A stretch of DNA of 16,701 bases. It comes from Thiopontia sp964415865 (GTDB lineage Bacteria > Pseudomonadota > Gammaproteobacteria > GCF-002020875). Positions 7,650 to 14,763 of this stretch are shown here, piece by piece. The notes beneath the pieces were generated by a model. That model was given only the letters and a program-made list of their open reading frames with translations. It was not told the origin of the DNA and ran no database searches. A program made the translations under genes and the position numbers. Location: the NCBI GenBank assembly GCA_964415865.1, contig CAYQBY010000032.1, positions 1 to 16,701 on the forward strand, written 5' to 3'. Each line of letters opens with the position of its first letter. The stretch's first letter is position 1.

Positions 7650-7955
7650 ATGGCAAAGACCTCAATGATTCAACGCGAATTGCGCCGAGAGAAGTTGGTC
7701 AAACGATATGCGGCAAAGCGTACAGAGCTTAGAAGCAAAATGATGGATGCGTCACTTGCACCAGAAGATAGAGCTGCTGCACGTCGCAAATTCAATATGT
7801 TACCAAGAGATTCAAGCCCATCTCGTCAGCATAATCGTTGTAGTTTGACGGGTCGTCCTCACGGTTTTTACCGGAAGTTTGGACTCAGCAGAAACAAGTT
7901 ACGTGAGGCCACAATGCGTGGTGATGTGCCAGGTCTTAGAAAGGCAAGCTGGTAG
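7650..7955 (+). CDS. rpsN: 30S ribosomal protein S14 (zinc-free type)
   Basis: Small-subunit head protein of 101 aa, the long form found in proteobacteria. Starts MAKTSMIQRELRREKLVKRY and has LPRDSSPSRQHNRCSLTGRP and KFGLSRNKLREATMRGDVPG. Only a single cysteine is present, so the CxxC zinc-ribbon of short S14 proteins is absent; this is the C-minus paralogue that does not need zinc. It ends in the typical LRKASW. The ribosome-binding site is weak (GACAGGA at 7634-7640). Confidence 0.99.
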   Translation: MAKTSMIQRELRREKLVKRYAAKRTELRSKMMDASLAPEDRAAARRKFNMLPRDSSPSRQHNRCSLTGRPHGFYRKFGLSRNKLREATMRGDVPGLRKASW

Positions 7956-8004
7956 CAGAGTAATTGGTTACAAGAGAAATTATAGAATTTTTGGAATATA
8001 AAAG

Positions 8005-8400
8005 ATGAGTATGCAAGACCCTATAGCGGACATGTTAACCCGCATCCGCAATGCACTGGCAGTTGAGAAGAAGATTGTCTCCATGCCATCCTCGAAGATG
8101 AAGGCCGCAATTGCGACTGTAATGAAGAATGAAGGTTATATTTCTGACTACTCTGTAGCTGAGGCTGGTGGAAAGGCAGAATTGAAAATTGAGCTTAAGT
8201 ATTTTCAGGGGCAGCCAGTTATCGAGATGATGAAGAGAATCAGTCGTCCTGGTCTTCGTACCTATAAGGGTAAGGATGAACTCCCATCTGTAAATGCTGG
8301 TCTTGGTATTGCCATTATCTCCACTCCTGGTGGACTAATGACAGACCGTGCAGCTAGAAAAGCTGGTCTTGGTGGCGAAGTAATTTGTCACGTTTATTAA
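8005..8400 (+). CDS. rpsH: 30S ribosomal protein S8
   Basis: Primary binder of the central domain of 16S rRNA and, in E. coli, the translational repressor of the spc operon. It is 131 aa. Starts MSMQDPIADMLTRIRNALAV and includes ISRPGLRTYKGKDELPSVNAG in two parts, and the invariant GIAIISTPGGLMTDRAARKA near the C-terminus, ending GGEVICHVY. No strong Shine-Dalgarno is seen upstream (AAAAG at 7999-8003), so initiation may be modest or coupled. Confidence 0.99.
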   Translation: MSMQDPIADMLTRIRNALAVEKKIVSMPSSKMKAAIATVMKNEGYISDYSVAEAGGKAELKIELKYFQGQPVIEMMKRISRPGLRTYKGKDELPSVNAGLGIAIISTPGGLMTDRAARKAGLGGEVICHVY

Positions 8401-8443
8401 GATCATATTGTAATAATTGTTAATCGAATTCAGGTAAATCAAG

Positions 8444-8974
8444 ATGTCTAGAATTGCAAATGCCCCTGTCGAGATCCCAACTGGAGTGGATATCACAGTA
8501 AGTGGACAAAAAATTCAGATCAAAGGCGCCAATGGCAACTTTGATTATGAGGTACATGAAACTGTCAATGTCGCACATGAGGACAGTACAGTTCGTGTCT
8601 CTGCGAAAGGTGGAAAAGAGCATGTTGCAATGGCAGGCACAATGCGTGCGTTGATCAACAATATGGTTGTTGGTGTAAGTGCTGGTTTTGAGAAGAAGCT
8701 GACACTGATTGGTGTTGGATATCGTGCCAAGGCCGCGGGTAAGAACCTGGAGCTGACGCTCGGTTTTTCACACCCTGTAAACTATCCGATTCCTGAGGGG
8801 ATCACAATTGAGACACCTGCAGCGACAGAGGTAGTTGTCAAGGGCGCAGACAAACAGAAAGTGGGGCAGGTTGCTGCAGAGATTCGTGCTTTCCGTCCAC
8901 CAGAGCCATATAAAGGCAAGGGCGTTCGTTATACGGATGAGCATGTTATCCGTAAGGAAGCGAAGAAGAAATAG
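8444..8974 (+). CDS. rplF: 50S ribosomal protein L6
   Basis: Large-subunit protein near the sarcin-ricin loop, 176 aa (E. coli 177). Starts MSRIANAPVEIPTGVDITVS; the duplicated alpha/beta fold is reflected by KLTLIGVGYRAKAAGKNLEL and GFSHPVNYPIPEGI. The C-terminal signature AEIRAFRPPEPYKGKGVRYT lies at about residues 144-163 and is followed by a lysine-rich tail. Upstream ribosome-binding site is CAGGT (8431-8435). Seventh gene of the spc segment. Confidence 0.99.
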   Translation: MSRIANAPVEIPTGVDITVSGQKIQIKGANGNFDYEVHETVNVAHEDSTVRVSAKGGKEHVAMAGTMRALINNMVVGVSAGFEKKLTLIGVGYRAKAAGKNLELTLGFSHPVNYPIPEGITIETPAATEVVVKGADKQKVGQVAAEIRAFRPPEPYKGKGVRYTDEHVIRKEAKKK

Positions 8975-9031
8975 GTGCTCGCAAGGGTATAGATTAAAAC
9001 GGTTAAATGGACTAAATCACAGGATTTGTCA

Positions 9032-9382
9032 ATGGATAAGAAACAGACTCGACTACGTCGCGCAAGACGTACACGTGCAAAGATCAAAGAACTTGGAGTG
9101 CCTCGCTTAACGGTGCACCGTACCCCAAGACATATCTATGCACAGGTAATCAATCATGACTCGAAGGTTGTGGCAAGTGCCTCCACTCTTCTCTCTGAGG
9201 TTGGCTCAGAGGCTGGTGCAACAGGTAATATTGCTGCAGCAACGGTAGTTGGAAAAATGATTGCCGAGCGCACCAAAGAGGCTGGCGTAACCCGTGTTGC
9301 TTTTGATAGATCAGGATTTAGATATCATGGTCGTATCAAGGCGTTGGCAGATGCTGCACGTGAGAATGGACTTGATTTCTAA
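9032..9382 (+). CDS. rplR: 50S ribosomal protein L18
   Basis: 5S rRNA-binding protein in the central protuberance, 116 aa (E. coli 117). A TTG two codons upstream (9026) extends the frame, but the ATG at 9032 follows AGGA (9021-9024) by seven bases and gives MDKKQTRLRRARRTRAKIKE. Other signatures are RLTVHRTPRHIYAQVI, and GVTRVAFDRSGFRYHGRIKA then LADAARENGLDF at the end. The spacer to rplF is 57 bp with no terminator seen. Confidence 0.98.
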   Translation: MDKKQTRLRRARRTRAKIKELGVPRLTVHRTPRHIYAQVINHDSKVVASASTLLSEVGSEAGATGNIAAATVVGKMIAERTKEAGVTRVAFDRSGFRYHGRIKALADAARENGLDF

Positions 9383-9393
9383 TCAGGCCCATT

Positions 9394-9420
9394 AACAGAT
9401 AGAACACTATAGATAAACAG
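9394..9420 (+). repeat. 27-bp spacer element, copy 2 (before rpsE)
   Basis: Begins AACAGATAG and ends AGATAAACAG in the 65-bp rplR-rpsE spacer; 22 of 27 positions match the copy before rplC. Here it ends 17 bases before the rpsE Shine-Dalgarno rather than touching it. A partial relative (CAGATAG at 6301-6307, GATAG at 6318-6322) precedes rplN. Confidence 0.45.
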
Positions 9421-9447
9421 ACCTGGTTGATAAATTAGGAAGAGAAG

Positions 9448-9960
9448 ATGGCAGAGAAGAAGCAGTTTAAAAAAGACAATGATGACGGCATGCTGGAGAA
9501 GCTTGTTGCAGTCAATCGAGTAGCTAAAACCGTCAAGGGCGGACGAATCTTCTCTTTTACCGCACTGACTGTTGTTGGTGATGGAAACGGAAAGATTGGT
9601 TTTGGTTATGGCAAGGCCCGTGAGGTACCTCTAGCTATTCAGAAGGCGATGGAACGTGCACGCCGTGATATCAAGACAGTTGAACTGGATGGTGGAACAC
9701 TACAGTATCCAATCAGTGCAACGCATGGTGCAGCAGATGTTTATATGCAGCCAGCTTCTGAAGGTACAGGCATTATTGCTGGTGGTGCCATGCGAGCTGT
9801 GTTTGAGGTGGTTGGTGTCCACAATGTGCTTGCAAAGCGTAATGGATCATCCAATCCAATTAATGTTGTTCGTGCAACTATCAAGGGGCTTACAGAGATG
9901 AATAGCCCTTCACAGATTGCCGCGAAACGTGGCAAAACGGTTGAAGAGATTCTGGGGTAG
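9448..9960 (+). CDS. rpsE: 30S ribosomal protein S5
   Basis: S5 shapes decoding fidelity and the mRNA entry site; mutations in its N-terminal loop give spectinomycin resistance in E. coli. It is 170 aa. It has VNRVAKTVKGGRIFSFTALT (about 23-42), GNGKIGFGYGKAREVPLAIQ and a C-terminal domain with GGAMRAVFEVVGVHNVLAKR then GSSNPINVVRAT. The loop residues look wild type. Ribosome-binding site AGGAAGAG at 9438-9445. The rpmD gene follows after only five bases, so the two are probably coupled. Confidence 0.99.
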   Translation: MAEKKQFKKDNDDGMLEKLVAVNRVAKTVKGGRIFSFTALTVVGDGNGKIGFGYGKAREVPLAIQKAMERARRDIKTVELDGGTLQYPISATHGAADVYMQPASEGTGIIAGGAMRAVFEVVGVHNVLAKRNGSSNPINVVRATIKGLTEMNSPSQIAAKRGKTVEEILG

Positions 9961-9965
9961 AAACC

Positions 9966-10151
9966 ATGGCAGACAACAACACAATTACGGTGACACTGGT
10001 CAAAAGTACAATTGGCCGTCTTCCTGCACATAAGGCTTGTGCAGCAGGCTTGGGAATTCGTCGTATGAACCAGACTGTAACGGTGATCGATACACCTGAG
10101 AACCGTGGAATGATCAATAAAATCAGTTATATGCTGAAGGTTGAGGATTAA
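9966..10151 (+). CDS. rpmD: 50S ribosomal protein L30
   Basis: Small ferredoxin-like-fold protein of 61 aa (E. coli 59). Recognised by ITVTLVKSTIGRLPAHKACA, GLGIRRMNQTVTVIDTPENR and the end MINKISYMLKVED. It starts five bases after the rpsE stop, and its Shine-Dalgarno GGGG (9954-9957) is inside the end of rpsE. Three bases separate its stop from rplO, so rpsE, rpmD and rplO form a tight translational block. Confidence 0.98.
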   Translation: MADNNTITVTLVKSTIGRLPAHKACAAGLGIRRMNQTVTVIDTPENRGMINKISYMLKVED

Positions 10152-10154
10152 ATC

Positions 10155-10592
10155 ATGCGTCTTAATACAATTAAGCCAGCTGAGGGCTCAAAAAAGGATG
10201 CCAAGCGTGTAGGTCGCGGCATCGGCTCCGGTTTCGGAAAAACCTGTGGACGTGGTCATAAGGGGCAGAAGTCTCGTTCCGGTGGTTTTCATAAAGTAGG
10301 TTTTGAGGGTGGTCAGCAGCCCCTGCAGCGTCGTCTGCCCAAGGTTGGCTTTGCCTCTCGTAAGGCACGCTTTGTTGCAGAAGTTCGTCTGCATGAGCTT
10401 GAGAAAGCAGCAGTTGATAATCAGATTGATTTGTTGGCGTTGAAGGCTGCAAATATCGTTGGTCAGGATATCAAACGCGTTAAGGTAATTGCCTCTGGTG
10501 AGATCACCATAGCAGTAACTGTAAGTGGTTTGGGTGTAACTCCTGGTGCCCGTGCAGCGATTGAGGCTGCTGGCGGTAAAATCGAAGAGTAA
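10155..10592 (+). CDS. rplO: 50S ribosomal protein L15
   Basis: Late-assembly 23S-binding protein of 145 aa. The glycine/arginine-rich N-terminal extension is typical: MRLNTIKPAEGSKKDAKRVG, then RGIGSGFGKTCGRGHKGQKS, then GFEGGQQPLQRRLPKVGF. The C-terminal domain ends with the usual GVTPGARAAIEAAGGKIEE. The ribosome-binding site GAGG (10143-10146) lies in the end of rpmD. It sits immediately before secY, the normal spc order. Confidence 0.99.
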   Translation: MRLNTIKPAEGSKKDAKRVGRGIGSGFGKTCGRGHKGQKSRSGGFHKVGFEGGQQPLQRRLPKVGFASRKARFVAEVRLHELEKAAVDNQIDLLALKAANIVGQDIKRVKVIASGEITIAVTVSGLGVTPGARAAIEAAGGKIEE

Positions 10593-10615
10593 TTAAAGAG
10601 CAGTTAACCAGAACA

Positions 10616-11956
10616 ATGGCACGCAAACCATCAATGGGCGGTAACTCCGCAGGCAAGCTGACCGAGCTAAAAACTCGTCTGTTGTTTGTGTTGGGTGCGA
10701 TTATTGTATATCGCATGGGTGCCCATATTCCGGTTCCAGGGATTGATCCAAATGCCCTAAAGGCTATGTTTGATCAGCAGTCCGGCACTATTCTGGATAT
10801 GTTCAATATGTTCTCTGGTGGTGCCTTGATGCGTCTGAGTCTGTTTGCGCTTGGAATCATGCCTTACATCTCCGCATCGATCATCATGAATTTGTTGACT
10901 GTCACCTCTCCTAAACTGGAGCAGTTGAAGAAAGAGGGAGAGTCCGGACGTAGAAAGATTACCCAGTACACCCGTTACGGAACACTTGTACTGGCTACCT
11001 TCCAGGCACTTGGAATTTCCATTGCCCTGGAGTCACAGTCAGCAGGTGGAATGAGCGTTGTTATCGATCCAGGCCTTGCATTCCGTTTTGTAGCAGTTAC
11101 CACCCTTGTTACCGGAACCATGTTCCTGATGTGGCTTGGTGAGCAGATTACAGAACGCGGTATTGGTAACGGCATCTCACTGATTATCTTCTCTGGTATT
11201 GTTGCAGGACTTCCATCGGCAGTTGGTGGAACCATGGAGCTGGCTCGCACCGGAGAGATGCACCCAATTACAGTTCTGGCCCTCTTTATTGGCGCAATTC
11301 TGGTAACAGCATTTGTGGTATTTGTTGAGAGAGGACAACGCAGAATTACAGTTAACTATGCCAAGCAGCAGCGTGGCAACAAGCTATACGCTGGTCAGAG
11401 CAGTCATCTTCCACTGAAGGTGAATATGGCTGGCGTAATCCCGCCAATTTTTGCCTCCAGTATCATCCTGTTCCCTGCAACTATGGGAAGCTGGTTTGGT
11501 AGTGGTGAAGGTATGGAGTGGATGAAGGATCTGGCTACAACATTGTCACCAGGGCAGCCACTCTATGTTGCATTCTATGCGGTAGCAATTATCTTCTTCT
11601 GTTTCTTCTACACGGCGTTGGTATTCAATCCCAAGGAGACAGCAGATAATCTAAGAAGGTCTGGTGCATTTATCCCTGGAATCCGCCCGGGAGCACAGAC
11701 AGCAAAATATATTGATAAGGTAATGACGCGATTGACCCTGATTGGTGCAGGTTACATCACAGCAGTCAGTTTGCTTCCAGAGTTCCTTATCATTAAATGG
11801 AATGTTCCATTTTACTTTGGCGGAACATCACTGTTGATCATCGTGGTTGTGATCATGGACTTTATCTCTCAGGTTCAGTCACATCTTCTCTCTCATCAAT
11901 ATGATGGGTTGATGAAGAAGGCAAATCTCAAGGGATATGGTCGTAGTGGGATCTAA
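10616..11956 (+). CDS. secY: Protein translocase channel subunit SecY
   Basis: Inner-membrane pore of the Sec translocon, working with SecE, SecG and SecA. It is 446 aa (E. coli 443). Ten hydrophobic segments can be traced, from about residues 21-38 to 402-420. Diagnostic stretches are MGAHIPVPGID after TM1, the plug/TM2 region SGGALMRLSLFALGIMPYIS (67-86), EQITERGIGNGISLIIFSG (176-194), the C4 loop VERGQRR (237-243) and the C5 loop IPGIRPGAQTAKYID (353-367) that contacts SecA and the ribosome. Translation starts at ATG 10616 after a weak AAAGAGCAG site. It lies between rplO and rpmJ, as in gammaproteobacteria. Confidence 0.99.
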   Translation: MARKPSMGGNSAGKLTELKTRLLFVLGAIIVYRMGAHIPVPGIDPNALKAMFDQQSGTILDMFNMFSGGALMRLSLFALGIMPYISASIIMNLLTVTSPKLEQLKKEGESGRRKITQYTRYGTLVLATFQALGISIALESQSAGGMSVVIDPGLAFRFVAVTTLVTGTMFLMWLGEQITERGIGNGISLIIFSGIVAGLPSAVGGTMELARTGEMHPITVLALFIGAILVTAFVVFVERGQRRITVNYAKQQRGNKLYAGQSSHLPLKVNMAGVIPPIFASSIILFPATMGSWFGSGEGMEWMKDLATTLSPGQPLYVAFYAVAIIFFCFFYTALVFNPKETADNLRRSGAFIPGIRPGAQTAKYIDKVMTRLTLIGAGYITAVSLLPEFLIIKWNVPFYFGGTSLLIIVVVIMDFISQVQSHLLSHQYDGLMKKANLKGYGRSGI

Positions 11957-11974
11957 AAATTTTGGAGTAATGAA

Positions 11975-12091
11975 ATGAAAGTTCGCGCATCAGTAAAGAA
12001 AATGTGTCAACACTGTAAGGTTATTCGCCGTAACGGTGTTGTACGTGTAATTTGTAGTAAAGACCCCAAACATAAACAGCGTCAGGGATAG
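11975..12091 (+). CDS. rpmJ: 50S ribosomal protein L36
   Basis: Smallest ribosomal protein, 38 aa, easily missed because of its size. The reading frame starts MKVRASVKKMCQHCKVIRRN and ends SKDPKHKQRQG, nearly E. coli L36. The zinc ribbon is complete: Cys11, Cys14, Cys27 and His33, so this is the zinc-binding (C-plus) type. The Shine-Dalgarno TTGGAG (11962-11967) lies seven bases before the ATG at 11975. A second ATG at 11970 is out of frame. Position between secY and rpsM is typical of gammaproteobacteria. Confidence 0.98.
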   Translation: MKVRASVKKMCQHCKVIRRNGVVRVICSKDPKHKQRQG

Positions 12092-12112
12092 TTGTACGCG
12101 TTGAAGTGGTGG

Positions 12113-12141
12113 TTGATTTTTGTACACAGAATAGGTATCCT
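12113..12141 (+). promoter_or_regulatory. Possible sigma70 promoter for the alpha operon
   Basis: The 108-bp rpmJ-rpsM spacer contains TTGATT (12113-12118) and TATCCT (12136-12141) with the optimal 17-bp spacing; each hexamer matches the consensus at four of six positions. E. coli has a secondary promoter in the corresponding place. Transcription would start near 12148, leaving a leader of about 50 bases before rpsM. The match is modest and may be chance; read-through from upstream is expected in any case. Confidence 0.35.
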
Positions 12142-12199
12142 TGCGCGCTTTCTGCGTGGCACGTAAGTGTAAAATAGGATCGTTTAGGAGAAGAGCCAA

Positions 12200-12556
12200 A
12201 TGGCACGAATTGCGGGTGTAAATGTACCTGATAACAAACATGCTTGGGTTGCGCTAACCTCTATTTATGGGGTAGGCAGAACGCGTGCGTATACAATCTG
12301 CGAGGCAGCAGGTATCGATGCGGCAACAAAAATCCGTGATCTTGAAGAGAGTCAACTTGAGACTATTCGAGGGATTGTTGGTAAATTCACCATTGAGGGT
12401 GATCTTCGACGTGAAGTATCCATGAATATCAAGAGACTGATGGATCTTGGCACTAATCGTGGTATTCGTCATCGTCGTGGTCTGCCTGTTCGTGGTCAGA
12501 ATACCAAGAATAATGCACGTACACGTAAGGGTCCAAAGAAAGCAATCAAGCGTTAA
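12200..12556 (+). CDS. rpsM: 30S ribosomal protein S13
   Basis: Head protein contacting P-site tRNA and the large subunit (bridges B1a/B1b). It is 118 aa, the E. coli length. Starts MARIAGVNVPDNKHAWVALT, has the helix-hairpin-helix IYGVGRTRAYTICEAAGI (about 23-40), then RGIRHRRGLPVRGQNTKNNA and RTRKGPKK near the end. The Shine-Dalgarno TTAGGAGAAG (12184-12193) is strong. First gene of the alpha operon; in E. coli S4 represses this mRNA through a pseudoknot at its start, which I cannot verify here by eye. Confidence 0.99.
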   Translation: MARIAGVNVPDNKHAWVALTSIYGVGRTRAYTICEAAGIDAATKIRDLEESQLETIRGIVGKFTIEGDLRREVSMNIKRLMDLGTNRGIRHRRGLPVRGQNTKNNARTRKGPKKAIKR

Positions 12557-12609
12557 TTGTTTGATCTTATTTAGTTTTTTAATTTTAGTTTTTAGGGTTT
12601 TATAGTTTT
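12557..12609 (+). promoter_or_regulatory. T-rich, nearly C-free leader before rpsK
   Basis: This 53-base spacer holds 35 T and only one C, in repeated TTTTA-like units. The only Shine-Dalgarno-like sequence is AGGG (12594-12597), 12 bases before the ATG, which is farther than usual. As mRNA it would be an unstructured U-rich stretch of the type that binds ribosomal protein S1 and aids initiation. That role is inferred from composition. It is unlike the purine-rich spacers elsewhere in the window. No hairpin precedes the T runs, so it is not a terminator. Confidence 0.4.
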
Positions 12610-12999
12610 ATGGCACAGGCATCAACTTCAAAGCGTAAAAAGGTGAAAAAGAATGTCCCTGAGGGGATTGTGCATGTACATGCAACATTCAATAACACCA
12701 TCATTACCATCACCGATCGTAAAGGTGACACACTCTGTTGGGCAACATCAGGAGGCAGTGGTTTCCGTGGCTCAAGAAAGAGTACTCCGTTCGCTGCACA
12801 GGTTGCTGCTGAGAAAGCAGGTGTTCAGGCACAAGAGTATGGTGTCAAGTCGGTAGATGTTCGTATCAAGGGGCCAGGCCCAGGCCGTGAGTCCTCTGTA
12901 CGAGCTCTGAATAACATTGGAATCCGTGTTAACAGCATCACTGATGTTACTCCATTGCCACATAATGGCTGTCGTCCACCCAAGAAGCGCCGCGTATAA
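12610..12999 (+). CDS. rpsK: 30S ribosomal protein S11
   Basis: Platform protein near the mRNA exit and E-site, 129 aa, the E. coli length. The basic N-terminus (KRKKVKKN) is followed by GIVHVHATFNNTIITITDRK, WATSGGSGFRGSRKSTPFAA, VRIKGPGPGRESSVRAL and the highly conserved end ITDVTPLPHNGCRPPKKRRV. The start ATG at 12610 is preceded by a T-rich leader with only a distant AGGG. Second gene of the alpha operon, 29 bp before rpsD. Confidence 0.99.
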   Translation: MAQASTSKRKKVKKNVPEGIVHVHATFNNTIITITDRKGDTLCWATSGGSGFRGSRKSTPFAAQVAAEKAGVQAQEYGVKSVDVRIKGPGPGRESSVRALNNIGIRVNSITDVTPLPHNGCRPPKKRRV

Positions 13000-13028
13000 C
13001 GGTCTGAAGAATATAGGAGAATTATACT

Positions 13029-13658
13029 GTGGCAAAATATACAGGACCAAAATGTAAACTTTCCCGTCGTGAGGGAACAGATCTTGGCTTAAAGAGTGGC
13101 ATTCGTGCCATCGATACCAAGTGTAAGATTGATCAACTTCCAGGTCAGCATGGTAGCGGTGCACGTCGCCCACGCATGTCAGACTACGCACTGCAGTTGC
13201 GCGAGAAGCAAAAAGTTCGTCGTATGTATGGCCTGCTTGAGAAGCAGTTCCGTAGCTACTACAAAGAGGCTGCACGTCGTAAGGGATCTACAGGCGAAAA
13301 TCTGCTGCAGATTCTTGAGACACGCCTTGATAATGTTGTATACCGTATGGGATTTGGCTCTACTCGTGCCGAGGCACGTCAGCTGGTTAACCATAAATCA
13401 ATCCTGGTCAACGGCAATGTATTGAATATTCCGTCCTACCAACTAAAGGCGGATGATGTGGTATCTATTCGTGAGAAGGCTAAAAAGCAGGATCGTATTA
13501 AAATGTCCCTGCAGCTTGCACCTCAGGCTCGTGAAGAGTCTGAATGGCTAGATGTGAATGCAGAGAAGATGGAGGGTACATTCAAGAGCGTACCGGAACG
13601 TGCTGATCTTTCTGCAGAAATTAATGAACACCTGATTGTCGAGCTCTACTCCAAGTAA
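13029..13658 (+). CDS. rpsD: 30S ribosomal protein S4
   Basis: Primary 16S assembly protein, translational repressor of the alpha operon in E. coli, and part of the antitermination apparatus. It is 209 aa and begins with GTG at 13029, preceded by AGGAGA (13014-13019). Starts MAKYTGPKCKLSRREGTDLG; the N-terminal cysteine-rich zinc site of some S4 proteins is absent. The S4 RNA-binding domain reads LETRLDNVVYRMGFGSTRAE, then ARQLVNHKSILVNGNVLNIP (about residues 97-137). The C-terminus ends IVELYSK. Confidence 0.99.
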   Translation: MAKYTGPKCKLSRREGTDLGLKSGIRAIDTKCKIDQLPGQHGSGARRPRMSDYALQLREKQKVRRMYGLLEKQFRSYYKEAARRKGSTGENLLQILETRLDNVVYRMGFGSTRAEARQLVNHKSILVNGNVLNIPSYQLKADDVVSIREKAKKQDRIKMSLQLAPQAREESEWLDVNAEKMEGTFKSVPERADLSAEINEHLIVELYSK

Positions 13659-13717
13659 TCTTGAAGTGGTGCTATATGTTGGCAAGACGAAAGACAATTA
13701 GATAAGAGGTAAAAAAG

Positions 13718-14716
13718 ATGCAAGGTTCAATCAAAGAGTTTTTAAAGCCTAAGCTGGCGAATATCAAAAATATTAGTACCAACCATATTCAGGTGGCAAT
13801 TGAGCCGCTGGAACGCGGTTTTGGACATACACTAGGTAATGCATTACGTCGCATTCTCCTCTCTTCCATGCATGGAAGCGCCATCACTGAGGTGGTGATT
13901 GATGGTGTGAACCATGAATACTCCACAATTGAAGGGGTACAGGAAGATGTTATAGACATTCTTCTCAACCTTAAGGGTATTGCAATCGTAATGCACGCCC
14001 ATAGTGAGGCAGAGTTGTCATTGAAGAGCAATGGTGTTGGAGCAGTCGTGGCTGGTGATATTACAGGTGATGATGTTGAGATCATCAATCCTGACCATGT
14101 TATTGCTAACGTAACTGATGCTAATATCGAGCTGAACATGACTCTGAAGGTCTCTTCTGGTCGTGGTTATCAGCCTGTTACAGAGCGTGCTGAAGAAGAG
14201 GAAAACTTAACCATTGGCAACCTTAAGCTGGATGCCTCATTCAGCCCGATTGATCGTGTTAGCTATAGTGTTGAGGCGGCACGTCTCAAGCAGCGTACAG
14301 ATCTGGATCGTCTGGTTCTTGATCTGCAGACCAATGGTACGATTGACCCTGAAGAGGCAATTCGTCGTGCTGCAACAATTTTGCAGACCCAGCTCGAATC
14401 CTTCGTAGAACTTCATACAGAAGAGGAGGATGAGGAAGGTGTTGAGCCAGAGCCAGAGGTAGATCCGCTACTGCTACGTCCAGTTGATGATCTTGAGTTG
14501 ACTGTGCGTTCCGCAAACTGTCTTAAGGCAGAGGCTATCTTCTATATTGGTGACCTTATTCAGCGCACAGAGACAGAACTGCTGAGAACACCAAATCTTG
14601 GCAAGAAGTCACTGAATGAAATCAAGGATGTGCTGGCCTCACGTGGTCTCTCATTGGGAGTTCGCCTGGAGAACTGGCCACCAGCAAGTATTCGAGAAGA
14701 GAAAGAATCAGCTTAA
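13718..14716 (+). CDS. rpoA: DNA-directed RNA polymerase subunit alpha
   Basis: Assembly platform of RNA polymerase and contact point for activators and UP elements. It is 332 aa (E. coli 329). The N-terminal domain shows EPLERGFGHTLGNALRRILL (29-48), where the paired arginines 44-45 are in the dimer/beta contact region, and HVIANVTDANIELNMTLKV. An acidic linker (about 235-250) leads to the C-terminal domain, VRSANCLKAEAIFYIGDLIQ, with Arg264 matching E. coli Arg265, the DNA-contact residue. Ends NWPPASIREEKESA. The ribosome-binding site is AAGAGGT (13704-13710), seven bases before the ATG. Between rpsD and rplQ as usual. Confidence 0.99.
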   Translation: MQGSIKEFLKPKLANIKNISTNHIQVAIEPLERGFGHTLGNALRRILLSSMHGSAITEVVIDGVNHEYSTIEGVQEDVIDILLNLKGIAIVMHAHSEAELSLKSNGVGAVVAGDITGDDVEIINPDHVIANVTDANIELNMTLKVSSGRGYQPVTERAEEEENLTIGNLKLDASFSPIDRVSYSVEAARLKQRTDLDRLVLDLQTNGTIDPEEAIRRAATILQTQLESFVELHTEEEDEEGVEPEPEVDPLLLRPVDDLELTVRSANCLKAEAIFYIGDLIQRTETELLRTPNLGKKSLNEIKDVLASRGLSLGVRLENWPPASIREEKESA

Positions 14717-14763
14717 TTAAAATTCGTCAAATAGCGAATATAGAGAAATAAACGGATAAGATC

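Noticed and set aside
9026..9031. TTG start for L18
   Set aside because: The ATG at 9032 is better spaced from AGGA and gives the usual MDKKQTRLRRARR start.
12141..12175. TTGCGC with TAAAAT as a promoter before rpsM
   Set aside because: The spacing is 23 bp, too long for sigma70; the TTGATT/TATCCT pair with 17 bp is better.
12557..12609. T runs before rpsK as an intrinsic terminator
   Set aside because: There is no GC-rich inverted repeat ahead of the T runs, and termination here would cut the alpha operon.
12772..13275. 167-codon minus-strand open frame across rpsK and rpsD
   Set aside because: It overlaps two certain ribosomal protein genes and its translation resembles no protein family; antisense shadow.
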